The position numbers and the translations under genes are program-made. The notes below the pieces were generated by a model. That model was given only the letters and a program-made list of their open reading frames with translations, made no database searches and was not told where the DNA came from. Source: Paraburkholderia sejongensis (GTDB taxonomy: Bacteria; Pseudomonadota; Gammaproteobacteria; Burkholderiales; Burkholderiaceae). Taken from it: a DNA stretch of 64,000 bases. How positions within the stretch are numbered: the stretch's first letter is position 1; each line of letters begins with the position of its first letter. Below are positions 8,948 through 17,158 of the stretch, piece after piece. Location: assembly GCF_020880815.1 (NCBI RefSeq), contig NZ_JAJITD010000009.1:186001-250000 (forward strand). The letters are read 5' to 3'.

Positions 8948-9346
8948 TCAATCGCGCGATTCCATTGCATGCCGTCGCTCTATCGCTTCGGTATCCCATC
9001 GATGCGCGCGCATCGCATCGAGCAACATGCCAAGGCTTAGCGAGCGTTTCGTTTGCAGCCGAGTGCCGGTTCGCATCAGCCGAAACAAAGCCGGGATTGC
9101 GCGAAGCAGCGCGAGACTATCGATCCCTTCGCCGCTGAAGTAGCGGTTGACCGGAAACGTCTCGACGTTAGCAACGTTGAACCTGTCGAACAGCTTTTCG
9201 ATGAACTCGATCGCATCGTCTCCGTCGATGCCAAGGTCGTAATTGACGCGTGTGGACGGTGTCAATTCGGGATCCTTGCCGAACAGCGGGCGCCCGATTT
9301 CTTCCCGGGTGAAGTCTCTCAGTTCGTTCCAAAGTGAATCATCCAA
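8948..9346 (-). CDS. DUF1493-family protein (acyl-carrier-like fold)
   Basis: Small soluble protein of about 132 residues. The segment LTPSTRVNYDLGIDGDDAIEFIEKLFDRF is the DUF1493 core and resembles acyl carrier proteins around the phosphopantetheine site, but with aspartates where ACP has DSL. I prefer the TTG start at 9346 over the ATG at 9391, because a full GGAGGA site stands six bases before TTG while the ATG has none. The TTG overlaps the stop of the small upstream gene, so the two are probably translated together. No function is established for the family. Confidence 0.72.
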   Translation of the reverse strand: MDDSLWNELRDFTREEIGRPLFGKDPELTPSTRVNYDLGIDGDDAIEFIEKLFDRFNVANVETFPVNRYFSGEGIDSLALLRAIPALFRLMRTGTRLQTKRSLSLGMLLDAMRAHRWDTEAIERRHAMESRD

Positions 9347-9527
9347 GCCGATCCTCCGGTTTGACCGTTGCGTTATATCTCTGTACGGCACGGAACATGA
9401 TCAGAGTCGCGTCGCCTCCCAGGAAGACAATATTCAGGATCCAACTGCTTTTCGCTTGATCGAGGGCAGTGTTGCGCGGCACTTTTTTTGAAACAGCACG
9501 TAGAAGCTGCCGGATATTAGATTGCAT
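9339..9527 (-). CDS. Small hypothetical protein upstream of DUF1493, overlapping it
   Basis: A 62-residue frame with a basic N-terminus, a semi-hydrophobic centre (WILNIVFLGGDATLIMF) and a charged tail. I do not recognise it. It is supported as a gene because its last codons contain the ribosome binding site for the next gene and its TGA overlaps that gene's TTG start by 8 bases. Its own start has no clear ribosome binding site. It could be a small membrane-associated partner. Confidence 0.45.
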   Translation of the reverse strand: MQSNIRQLLRAVSKKVPRNTALDQAKSSWILNIVFLGGDATLIMFRAVQRYNATVKPEDRLG

Positions 9528-9888
9528 AATCGGCGGGAATCAGTTGCCAAAAATCATGGATAGTCCAAAAAATCTCGACTGAGCAGACGACGCTACACAT
9601 GTTCAGCTAGCAACGACTCGGACGTCGCTCAACGCTGATACGAGACCCACCGATTTTCCATGCTCCGTCGTTCAGGGCACCGCGCGCCGCCTCGACAAAA
9701 GGCCTTCGTGCAATATCGTTGACCCAGGTCGGCGCCTCCGCGCTTTGCCATTTCGGCAAAGCCATCTGCCAAATATTGTAATTGTCGGGAAATATCGGCC
9801 ACCTCAAGATCGCGGCACAGGCTTCGAATCCTGCGCCGCAGACGACACACCGACGGCGCGCCCCCACACGCCGCCAGAGGACTTCGTC
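9528..9888. other. Intergenic region before the MHS transporter
   Basis: 360 bases without a supported gene between divergent units. The region contains one segment near 9806-9832 that looks like a tRNA T-arm, but no full tRNA can be folded. An AGAGGA ribosome binding site lies just before 9889. Confidence 0.45.
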
Positions 9889-11181
9889 ATGCGCATCAAT
9901 TCCGCCACCACGGCCGACACGATCGAGGAGCCCGCATCGCAAGCAGGCGTTTCGCGGCTGATCCTCGCGACGTCGATCGGCAATGCGCTCGAGTTCTACG
10001 ATCTGGTCGTGTACGGCTACTTCGCGGCGGTGCTGTCGCGCACGTTCTTCCCGGTCCACGACCGCACCGTGTCGCTGCTGCTCACGCTCGGCACCTTCGC
10101 GCTGTCATATCTGGCGCGGCCGGTCGGTGCGCTCGCGCTCGGCTCGTTCAGCGACCGCAAGGGCCGCAAAGCATCGCTGACGCTGTCGATCGCGCTGATG
10201 ACGCTCGGCACCGCGATGATCGCGCTGATGCCGCCGTACGCCGCGATCGGCGTGCTGGCGCCGATCGGCGTATTCGCGTCGCGGCTATTGCAGGGCTTCT
10301 CGGCCGGCGGCGAATTCGGCAGCTCGACCGCGTTTCTGATCGAGCACGCGCCGCAGCGCAAAGGCTTCATGGCGAGCTGGCAGTTCTCGAGCCAGGGCGC
10401 GAGCACCCTGCTCGCGTCGCTGTTCGGCGCGGTGCTGACCAGCACGTTGTCGACCGAACAACTGGAAAGCTGGGGCTGGCGCATCCCGTTTCTATTCGGT
10501 CTACTGATCGGGCCGATCGGCCTGTACATTCGCCGCCGCATCGACGAATCGCCGGAATTCGAGCGCGCGGAAAAATCCGCGGCGCCGGTACGCGAACTGC
10601 TCGCGACGCAGAAAGAGCGCGTGCTCGTGTCGATCGGCGCGCTGATCCTGACCACCACCGCGAACTACATGCTGCTCTACATGCCGACCTACGCGGCGCG
10701 GCAACTCGGGCTCGCGCCGTCGTCGGGATTCATCGCGACGCTGCTGGCCGGGCTGATCATGATGTTGCTGACGCCGTTCATCGGCCATCTGTCCGACAAG
10801 ATCGGCCGCGTGCGGATCATGCTGGGCACCGCCGTGCTGTTTTTCGCGACTGTCTATCCGGCGTTCGTACTGATGAATGCGCATCCGTCGCTCGGCACGC
10901 TGCTCGCCGCGGTCGCGTGGGTCGCACTGCTGAAGGCCACCTACTTCGCGCCGCTGCCCGCTTTGATGTCGGAAATGTTCCCGACCCGCACGCGCACGAC
11001 CGGCATGGCGTTCGGTTACAACATCGGCACCACGATCTTCGGCGGCTTCACGCCGGTCGCGATCGCGGCGCTGATCGCGGCGACCGGAAATAACCTCGCC
11101 CCCGGCCTGTATCTGATGATCGCTGCAGTACTAAGCATTTTCTCGGTAGTGTGGGCTCGACTGCGACTGCACGCGCGCTAG
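9889..11181 (+). CDS. MFS transporter, metabolite:H+ symporter (MHS) type
   Basis: Inner-membrane protein of 430 residues with about 12 helices. It shows ATSIGNALEFYDLVVYGYFA at the N-terminus, the loop motif SFSDRKGRKASL between helices 2 and 3, and RLLQGFSAGGEFGSSTAFLIEHAP in helix 4-5, all hallmarks of the MHS group (citrate, shikimate, dicarboxylate or betaine importers). The start at 9889 has a good ribosome binding site; the longer frame from 9745 is non-coding in character. A hydrolase gene follows 45 bases later on the same strand, so substrate uptake and hydrolysis may be linked. Confidence 0.87.
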   Translation: MRINSATTADTIEEPASQAGVSRLILATSIGNALEFYDLVVYGYFAAVLSRTFFPVHDRTVSLLLTLGTFALSYLARPVGALALGSFSDRKGRKASLTLSIALMTLGTAMIALMPPYAAIGVLAPIGVFASRLLQGFSAGGEFGSSTAFLIEHAPQRKGFMASWQFSSQGASTLLASLFGAVLTSTLSTEQLESWGWRIPFLFGLLIGPIGLYIRRRIDESPEFERAEKSAAPVRELLATQKERVLVSIGALILTTTANYMLLYMPTYAARQLGLAPSSGFIATLLAGLIMMLLTPFIGHLSDKIGRVRIMLGTAVLFFATVYPAFVLMNAHPSLGTLLAAVAWVALLKATYFAPLPALMSEMFPTRTRTTGMAFGYNIGTTIFGGFTPVAIAALIAATGNNLAPGLYLMIAAVLSIFSVVWARLRLHAR

Positions 11182-11226
11182 AGCGATGTGATCTTGATTG
11201 AACCGACAGAACAACAGGAATTATTC

Positions 11227-12282
11227 ATGCAAGACCGTTTGCAAGCCGCGGTGGACTTCGCGGTGGCTCATGAATCGTTGTGGGATCGCCATGTGAATGG
11301 CGCATGGGGCGTGCACGTGAACGACCCGCCGCCGTGGAACAAACTGCTCGGCCCGGTCCACGATCGCGGACCGGTGTCCGGCACGATCGCCGTCGATGGT
11401 CGCGTGCTGACGAGTTGGGGCGAACCCGATCGCGCCGATCTGACCTTCAGCGTCGCGAAGATGTACCTTGCGCTACTCGCCGGCGTCGCCCACGATCGCG
11501 GGCTGCTGCCCGACGTCGATGAACCGGTGCGCGCGCGGGTGCCGGGTATCGGTTTCGATGACGAGCACAATGCGCCGATCACATGGGCGCATCTGCTGCA
11601 GCAGACCAGCGAGTGGCGCGGCACTTATTTCGGGCTGTCGGATCAGGCGGACCATTATCGAGCGGTCAACTTCGCCGCGCCGCCCGATGGCAGGAAAGGC
11701 GATCTGCGCCCCGCGCAAACGCCGGGCACGTACTGGGAATACAACGACGTACGCATTAACCAGTTGGCGCTCGCACTGCTCTATCTGTTTCGCCGGCCGC
11801 TGCCGGAGGTATTTCGCGAGGCGATCATGCGGCCTTGCGGCGCCAGTGAAAACTGGCAGTGGGTCGGTTATGACAACGCGTGGGTCCAAATCGACGGACA
11901 GCGAATGCAGTCGGTGCCGGGCGGCACGCATTGGGGCGGTGGAATGTCGGTGAGTGCGCACGATCAGTTGAAGGTCGCGCAGATGCTGCTGAACGATGGT
12001 GTCGCGAATGGGCGGCGGGTGTTGTCGTTGGAATGGATTGCGAAGATGCGCACGCCGTGTGGGATCGCGCCGTTTTATGGCTATCTCGTGTGGCTCAATA
12101 CTGGGCGAAAGGTATTTCCCAACGTGCCGGAATCGAGTTACTTCGGTATCGGCGCCGGGAGTTCATTTACCTGGATCGAGCCGGAGCGGCGGATGACGGT
12201 GGTCGTGCGTTGGCTCGATCCGGCGGCGGCGAATGAGTTTTTTGGGTTGGTGATTGGGGCGGTGGATGGGGGGTTGCGGTAG
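11227..12282 (+). CDS. Serine hydrolase, beta-lactamase/PBP-like (class C, DUF/EstB type)
   Basis: Protein of 351 residues without an evident signal peptide. The catalytic SxxK is SVAK near residue 76, and a Tyr-containing second motif appears in YWEYNDVRIN. GGGMSVSAHD and GIGAGSSFTWIEPE correspond to the C-terminal KTG-region strands. Such proteins are esterases, lactamases or amidases acting on small cyclic or ester substrates. CAGGAA before ATG 11227 supports this start over GTG 11188. Probable operon with the upstream transporter. The substrate is unknown. Confidence 0.8.
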   Translation: MQDRLQAAVDFAVAHESLWDRHVNGAWGVHVNDPPPWNKLLGPVHDRGPVSGTIAVDGRVLTSWGEPDRADLTFSVAKMYLALLAGVAHDRGLLPDVDEPVRARVPGIGFDDEHNAPITWAHLLQQTSEWRGTYFGLSDQADHYRAVNFAAPPDGRKGDLRPAQTPGTYWEYNDVRINQLALALLYLFRRPLPEVFREAIMRPCGASENWQWVGYDNAWVQIDGQRMQSVPGGTHWGGGMSVSAHDQLKVAQMLLNDGVANGRRVLSLEWIAKMRTPCGIAPFYGYLVWLNTGRKVFPNVPESSYFGIGAGSSFTWIEPERRMTVVVRWLDPAAANEFFGLVIGAVDGGLR

Positions 12283-12992
12283 CGGGTCGAGTTTTACCTC
12301 GACAAGCAAAAGCGAGCCTGTCCCGCCGCGTTGATCACTACCCGGCGTTCCCGAGAGACCGATACTCGTGACTGTCTGCGCGGGCTAGCCATTCGTCGAA
12401 TGTGAGCGGCTCAGTTCACCATTTCTAACAAGTACCTTGGGAATCGCGATTCCCGAAGGCCAAGCGACATCGCACGACAATGCGATCCGCCACCTCCCTC
12501 CATGAAATCCTCGGTTTAGCCTGATCGAGGGCGCTCCTAGCGCCTTTGCGCGAAGTCGCCGTCACCCGCTTCGAGCATTTCTGCGCAAATCCCGGCCGTA
12601 CTGTTCGGCTCGCGACATTCACTACAACCATCAAAAATCGCGGCGTCGCAGGCAGGTCTAGGAATAGTCCGATTGCACTGCGCGCCCACTCGCCATACCG
12701 TGTTTCGCTGCAATCGCAAGATTGTTGACGGTGTACAGCGCGCCAAGGCGTGGCTTGAAACGAGCGAACGGCGTTGCTGGTCATCATGGTCAAACGTGTT
12801 CTTCTGCCGAAATTAGATCGTTGCGGCACGTTTCGGAGAGCGATCAACAGCCGGACGATACCGAGTGGCTATGGCGTCCACCGATGATGAACTCCGGCTT
12901 ACTACGGCGTCCTTCCCGCGCAATGAATGATAGCGTGGTCGATTGGCGATTTTTGAGTTTTTTGATTGATGAAGCAGATGAGGTAAAAAATA
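12283..12992. other. Gene-poor region upstream of the toxin locus
   Basis: About 710 bases with lower GC than the neighbours and no convincing gene. Several minus-strand frames (12425-12847) and plus-strand frames exist but show no domain. The composition looks like decayed or recently acquired DNA. A GAGG site 10 bases before ATG 12993 serves the next gene. Confidence 0.5.
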
Positions 12993-13364
12993 ATGGTTTG
13001 GATTTACAAGCATGAGAGTCACTTGTTGTATCACAACGACGAGTTGATCACAGACAGGTGCTATTCCGGTAAGGGCGAGCACAAAGATAGACACAGTAGC
13101 CAGTACATCCGTGACTGGGGACCGATACCCGTCGGTCGGTACGAGATACGGCCGCCAATTCCGCACACTCATACCGGACCGTTCTCGATGCGGCTTAACC
13201 CTGTCGCGGGAACGGACTTAGGTGGTCGAGACGGTTTCATGATCCACGGCGACAGTCGGAGCGACCCCGGCAATGCATCAAATGGATGTATCGTTCTGCA
13301 CTTGCGCTACCGCAAACAGATCTTGGACAGCGGCGACAGATTGCTTTGGGTAGAACACCCATGA
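12993..13364 (+). CDS. L,D-transpeptidase-like toxin (Tlde1/DUF2778 family), candidate type VI effector
   Basis: A 123-residue protein without signal peptide. WIYKHESHLLYHND at the start, GPIPVGRYEI, HTGPFSMRL, then IHGDS and SNGCI form the Tlde1/DUF2778 fold with likely catalytic His85 and Cys99. Known members enter the periplasm of rival cells through the type VI secretion system and damage peptidoglycan by cutting or exchanging D-amino acids on tetrapeptides. The next gene overlaps by ATGA and encodes an exported protein, the usual immunity arrangement. There is no VgrG, PAAR or other T6SS gene in the window, so delivery is inferred. Base composition is lower in GC than flanking metabolic genes. 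Confidence 0.8.
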   Translation: MVWIYKHESHLLYHNDELITDRCYSGKGEHKDRHSSQYIRDWGPIPVGRYEIRPPIPHTHTGPFSMRLNPVAGTDLGGRDGFMIHGDSRSDPGNASNGCIVLHLRYRKQILDSGDRLLWVEHP

Positions 13365-13750
13365 AACGCGCTCTTACAGTCCTGCTGCTATCTCTTCCCG
13401 TGCTGTGTCCGGCGCAAGGCAGACCGAATCCGCCATGCGACAGGTGGCCGACCAACATCGCCGAAAACAGTCTAAAAGACGCTGGCATGCTTGGAAATAT
13501 CGACTACACGAAAACCCAGGCTGTGCAACTGTCGTCCGAGAAAATTGGAAAATCTGAGGATGGCGAACAATTATGGCGCGAGGTTTATCACATCACCTTC
13601 CACGAAAAAGGTGGGAAAAAGATCAAGGTGATTGCAGTGAACGACGCCGGCGAATTTGAATGCTCGATGAGTGCCGTAGAGGTTTTTGTCGTTTCGAATC
13701 ATTTACTGCCGAAAGTCGAGAGCGACCGAATGTTCAAGCAGATAGAGTGA
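13361..13750 (+). CDS. Exported candidate immunity protein for the L,D-transpeptidase toxin
   Basis: A 129-residue protein with a clear signal peptide (MKRALTVLLLSLPVLCPAQG), hence predicted periplasmic, where the toxin would act. The ATG overlaps the toxin stop (ATGA). The mature part has two cysteines (PCDRW and FECSM) that could pair. I recognise no family beyond general resemblance in place and size to Tldi1-type inhibitors. The start at 13361 is chosen over 13286 because of the overlap and the signal peptide. Confidence 0.65.
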   Translation: MKRALTVLLLSLPVLCPAQGRPNPPCDRWPTNIAENSLKDAGMLGNIDYTKTQAVQLSSEKIGKSEDGEQLWREVYHITFHEKGGKKIKVIAVNDAGEFECSMSAVEVFVVSNHLLPKVESDRMFKQIE

Positions 13751-13790
13751 GCCGCGCCGGCCGTCATCGGGCCTATTAAGGTCATCACGT

Positions 13791-14042
13791 ATGGAAACAC
13801 TTGTCCGTAGGCTGTTCAAACTCGCCCTGTTCATCTCGGTGTTCCTGCTGTCCGTTCGCTACCTCCCGCCAAACCACGAGTGGACAGACAGCGAATCGCG
13901 CGCATATTGGGCGGCTTCCGACTGGCTCGGCATCCAGGATCCCAGAGATTTCTATTTCCTGTTGTGGCTGAGCGTCGAACTGATCGTTGCGATCAGCGCC
14001 TACGTCGTCATCATTAAACTGTGGCGGCGCTTTCGAAAATGA
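13791..14042 (+). CDS. Small two-helix membrane protein
   Basis: An 83-residue protein with hydrophobic helices at about 8-24 and 56-76 separated by a polar, Trp-rich loop that would face the periplasm. The ends are basic. It follows the candidate immunity gene by 40 bases on the same strand and probably belongs to the same transcript. The family is not recognised. It could be a second immunity or anchoring component. Confidence 0.6.
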   Translation: METLVRRLFKLALFISVFLLSVRYLPPNHEWTDSESRAYWAASDWLGIQDPRDFYFLLWLSVELIVAISAYVVIIKLWRRFRK

Positions 14043-14173
14043 CCGGTTGGCGAGAGCTTGACGATGCCAACTCCGATCAGGAAAGATGAGAAGAACGGGA
14101 AGGATGACTGAACAAACAGCGCGTCGCACGCGGGCGATCCGTTCAGGCATCGCCCGCCTTGCGTCACCGCATC

Positions 14174-15907
14174 TCAATGCGAATGGCGCGGCACCTCGGA
14201 GCCCCGGCAGCCGACCAGAAAATCGAGGTCGCAGCCTTCGTCGGCCTGCAACACGTGATCGATATACAGGCGCCGGTAGCCGCCGCCCTCCGGCGGCGCC
14301 GGCGGCTCGTGCCGTTCGAGACGGCGCGCCAGTTCCTCGTCGCTGATCTCGAGGTGCAGCGTGCCGGCGTCGCAATCGAGTTCGATCCAGTCGCCGTCCT
14401 GCACCGCCGCGAGCGGACCGCCGTCCGCCGCTTCCGGCGTCACGTGCAGCACCACGGTGCCGTACGCGGTACCGCTCATCCGCGCATCCGAAATCCGCAC
14501 CATGTCCTTCACGCCCTCGCGCAGCACTTTGGGCGGCAGACCCATATTGCCGACTTCGGCCATCCCCGGATAACCCTTCGGCCCGCAGTTCTTCATCACG
14601 AGCACGGAATTCGCGTCGACGTCGAGCGTTTCGTCGTTGATACGCGACTTGTAATGCTCGAAGTTCTCGAACACCACCGCGCGACCGCGGTGCTTGAGCA
14701 GCTCGGGCGTCGCCGCCGACGGTTTGAGCACCGCGCCGCGCGGAGCGAGATTGCCGCGCAGCACGCGAATGCCGCCATCGGCGACCAACGGATTGTCGAG
14801 CGGACGAATCACTTCGTCGTTGGTGTTCGGCGCGTCCTTCACGTTGTCCCACAGCGACTTGCCGTTGACCGTCAGCGCGTCCGGATGCGGCAGCAGGTTC
14901 GCTTCGCCGAGCCGGCGCAGCACCGCCGGCAGACCGCCCGCGTAATAAAACTCCTCCATCAGGAAGCGGCCCGAGGGCATCAGGTCGACGATCGTCGGCG
15001 TATCGCGGCCAATGCGCACCCAGTCGTCGAGTTCGAGATCGACGCCGATGCGTCCGGCGATCGCCTTCAGATGGATCACCGCATTGGTCGAGCCGCCGAT
15101 CGCCGCGTTCGCGCGGATCGCGTTCATGAACGCTTCGCGCGTCAGGATCTTCGACAGCTTCAGATCCTCGTGCGCCATCTGGACGATTCGGATCCCTGAC
15201 ATATGCGCGAGCACGTAGCGGCGCGAATCCACCGCCGGAATCGCCGCATTGTGCGGCAGCGAGGTGCCGAGCGCTTCGGCCATGCAGGCCATCGTCGACG
15301 CGGTGCCCATCGTGTTGCAGGTGCCCGCCGAGCGCGACATGCCGGCTTCGGCCGACAGGAACTGATGCAGATCGATCTCGCCGGCCTTCAGCGATTCGTG
15401 CAGTTGCCACACCGCGGTGCCGGAGCCGATGTTCTTGCCGTCGAGCTTGCCGTTCAGCATCGGGCCGCCGGTCACGACGATCGCCGGCACGTCGCAGCTC
15501 GCCGCGCCCATCAGCAGCGCCGGCGTGGTCTTGTCGCAACCGGTCAGCAGCACGACCGCGTCGATCGGATTGCCGCGAATCGCTTCCTCGACGTCCATCG
15601 CCGCGAGGTTGCGCGTGAGCATCGCGGTCGGCCGCAGGTTCGACTCGCCGTTCGAGAACACCGGAAACTCGACCGGAAAACCACCGGCTTCGTAGATGCC
15701 GCGCTTCACGTGCTCGGCGAGCTTGCGAAAGTGCGCGTTGCACGGCGTCAACTCGGACCATGTGTTGCAGATGCCGATCACCGGGCGCCCGTCGAATTCG
15801 TGGTCGGGAATGCCCTGATTCTTCATCCAGCTTCGATACATGAAGCCGTTCTTATCAGCTGTACCGAACCATTCGGTCGAGCGCAATTTCCGCTTTTTTT
15901 CCGACAT
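14174..15907 (-). CDS. IlvD/Edd-family dehydratase, probably sugar-acid (L-arabinonate-type) dehydratase
   Basis: Cytoplasmic Fe-S enzyme of 577 residues. GICNTWSELTPCNAH, LLTGCDKTTPALLMGA, SAGTCNTMGTASTMA and SDARMSGTAYG are the IlvD/Edd signatures, including cysteines expected to bind the cluster and the catalytic Ser/Lys environment. The opening STEWFGTADKNGFMYRSWMKNQG matches the aldonate dehydratase branch rather than true IlvD. These enzymes convert L-arabinonate, D-xylonate or similar acids to 2-keto-3-deoxy acids. AAGGAC before ATG 15907 sets the start. No sugar dehydrogenase or aldolase is adjacent, so the substrate is inferred only at class level. Confidence 0.85.
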   Translation of the reverse strand: MSEKKRKLRSTEWFGTADKNGFMYRSWMKNQGIPDHEFDGRPVIGICNTWSELTPCNAHFRKLAEHVKRGIYEAGGFPVEFPVFSNGESNLRPTAMLTRNLAAMDVEEAIRGNPIDAVVLLTGCDKTTPALLMGAASCDVPAIVVTGGPMLNGKLDGKNIGSGTAVWQLHESLKAGEIDLHQFLSAEAGMSRSAGTCNTMGTASTMACMAEALGTSLPHNAAIPAVDSRRYVLAHMSGIRIVQMAHEDLKLSKILTREAFMNAIRANAAIGGSTNAVIHLKAIAGRIGVDLELDDWVRIGRDTPTIVDLMPSGRFLMEEFYYAGGLPAVLRRLGEANLLPHPDALTVNGKSLWDNVKDAPNTNDEVIRPLDNPLVADGGIRVLRGNLAPRGAVLKPSAATPELLKHRGRAVVFENFEHYKSRINDETLDVDANSVLVMKNCGPKGYPGMAEVGNMGLPPKVLREGVKDMVRISDARMSGTAYGTVVLHVTPEAADGGPLAAVQDGDWIELDCDAGTLHLEISDEELARRLERHEPPAPPEGGGYRRLYIDHVLQADEGCDLDFLVGCRGSEVPRHSH

Positions 15908-16031
15908 GCTATGTCCTTGATGCATGTGCCGGGACATCATCACCGGCCAGTTAGTCCGAAGCGGCGCGAGCGGCGCTACGACGCAAGGCGGTCGCTCAGA
16001 TTCGAGAGATGGTGAAGTGTACGGAGCGGGT

Positions 16032-16071
16032 TGATATCTTTCCAATCATATTTTGGGCGATATCGATATCA
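16032..16071 (-). promoter_or_regulatory. Nested palindrome upstream of the IlvD/Edd dehydratase gene
   Basis: A perfect 7-bp inverted repeat TGATATC (16032-16038) / GATATCA (16065-16071) encloses a smaller inverted repeat CCAA (16042-16045) / TTGG (16053-16056) and a CGATATCG palindrome (16058-16065). It stands 125-165 bases upstream of the dehydratase start in non-coding, AT-rich DNA. This is a plausible operator for a sugar-acid-responsive regulator, by inference only. Confidence 0.4.
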
Positions 16072-16201
16072 GTTCCGGTATAGAGCCACGGGAGGGGCCG
16101 GTGGCGCGGGGCGCGGGCCGTGGTGGCGGGTACAGCGCGGTGTGCGGGTGCCTGGAACACCCGGCGGCGTGGAGCAGATCGGCGCTCGCTGCCTGCCCGC
16201 C

Positions 16202-16639
16202 TCATGCGTCGCTCTTTACCGCGCCGGCTGGTTTCTTACTTTCAGCTTTCGGCTGGGCGGCTCGCGCGTTCTTCTTCAGATGCGTCTGGTTATAGTCGAT
16301 TGCCGCGCGCACCAGCGACTTTAGTGCGCGCTCGTCGATCTTGTCGTCCTCGAAAAAATCGATCGCGCGCCGCGCGTTGCCGTCGAGGCCCGCGTTAAAC
16401 AGGCCATCGGGATCGGCCAGCCCGGCGCCGTGCGCGAAGGTCAGCTTCACCTTGCCCTTGTGCGCGTTGGCGACCGCGATCATGCCGTCGCGCGACCAGA
16501 CCGGGCTGCCCATCCATTTCCATTCCTCGACGATTTGCGGATCCGCCGCGAGTACGCACTTGCGGATCCGCGCGAAGGTCGCGCCGCGCCAGTCGGCAAG
16601 TCCCGCGATCAGTTCGTCGATACGTTCGGATGCATTCAT
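16202..16639 (-). CDS. DUF1801-domain protein
   Basis: A 145-residue soluble protein. The motifs WRGATFARIRKCVLAADPQIVEEWKWMGSPVW and VKLTFAHGAGLADPDGLFNAG are characteristic of the DUF1801/YdhG-like fold. The C-terminus is Lys/Ala-rich and disordered. Function is unknown; the fold resembles frataxin/YjbR. The start at 16639 is set by homology, as the frame to 16732 adds residues without family character. Confidence 0.75.
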   Translation of the reverse strand: MNASERIDELIAGLADWRGATFARIRKCVLAADPQIVEEWKWMGSPVWSRDGMIAVANAHKGKVKLTFAHGAGLADPDGLFNAGLDGNARRAIDFFEDDKIDERALKSLVRAAIDYNQTHLKKNARAAQPKAESKKPAGAVKSDA

Positions 16640-16760
16640 CGGAGCGGCGGCCTCGCAGACGGTGGACCCATAGGATGCCGTAATAACCGCTCGATGGGAA
16701 TCCCGGCCGAAGCCGCCGCGTGGCGGCCGCACGCAACCCCGCCGCAGCCTGCCGAACCGG

Positions 16761-17129
16761 TTACATGCCGCCCAGCGGCTTGCTCACGGTCAGCTTGTTG
16801 GTCACCGAAGTGACGCCCGGAACGCCCTTGGCAATGTCGGCCACGCTATTGATCTGCGCGTTATCGGTGACCGTGCCGGTCAGCGTCACCGCGCCGCCTT
16901 TGGCCCGGACACTGATATTTCCCGCGTCGATCTCTTTATGCTTGCCGAGCGCTGCATAGATCTGGCGCCGCAGCGCGCGGTCGGACTTGCGGCCGCTGAC
17001 CGGCGCGCTCGCGCCGGCCCCGTTGCCGGAAGCCGCGCTGGCGGCCTGGCCGCTTTGCGCACGCGCGTCGAACGACACGGAGACGATCACAGCGGCAATC
17101 GCCAATACCCACACCGAAATCTTTTTCAT
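16761..17129 (-). CDS. Periplasmic BON-domain protein (OsmY-like)
   Basis: A 122-residue protein with a signal peptide ending DARA, a low-complexity Ala/Gly/Ser linker, and one BON domain at about 47-118 (DRALRRQIYAALGKH, then GAVTLTGTVTDNAQINSVADIAKGVPGV). BON domains bind phospholipid or outer-membrane surfaces and often respond to envelope or osmotic stress. An AAGGGA site precedes the ATG. It lies 30 bases downstream of the porin stop on the same strand and could be co-transcribed with it. Confidence 0.85.
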   Translation of the reverse strand: MKKISVWVLAIAAVIVSVSFDARAQSGQAASAASGNGAGASAPVSGRKSDRALRRQIYAALGKHKEIDAGNISVRAKGGAVTLTGTVTDNAQINSVADIAKGVPGVTSVTNKLTVSKPLGGM

Positions 17130-17158
17130 CGAATATCCCTTTGAACTTATTAACGTAA

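Noticed and set aside
9806..9832. tRNA-like 3' half (GGCTTCGAATCC with flanking complement)
   Set aside because: T-stem pairs only four bases with an eight-base loop, and no D-arm, anticodon arm or acceptor stem can be built.
9449..12532. Near-identical stretch TTGATCGAGGGC-like at 9449-9467 and 12514-12532 suggesting a repeat
   Set aside because: Only 11 contiguous bases are identical and the flanks diverge; not above chance in this composition.
12425..12847. Minus-strand frame of 140 codons upstream of the toxin gene
   Set aside because: No start signal, no domain, atypical residue pattern; possibly decayed DNA.
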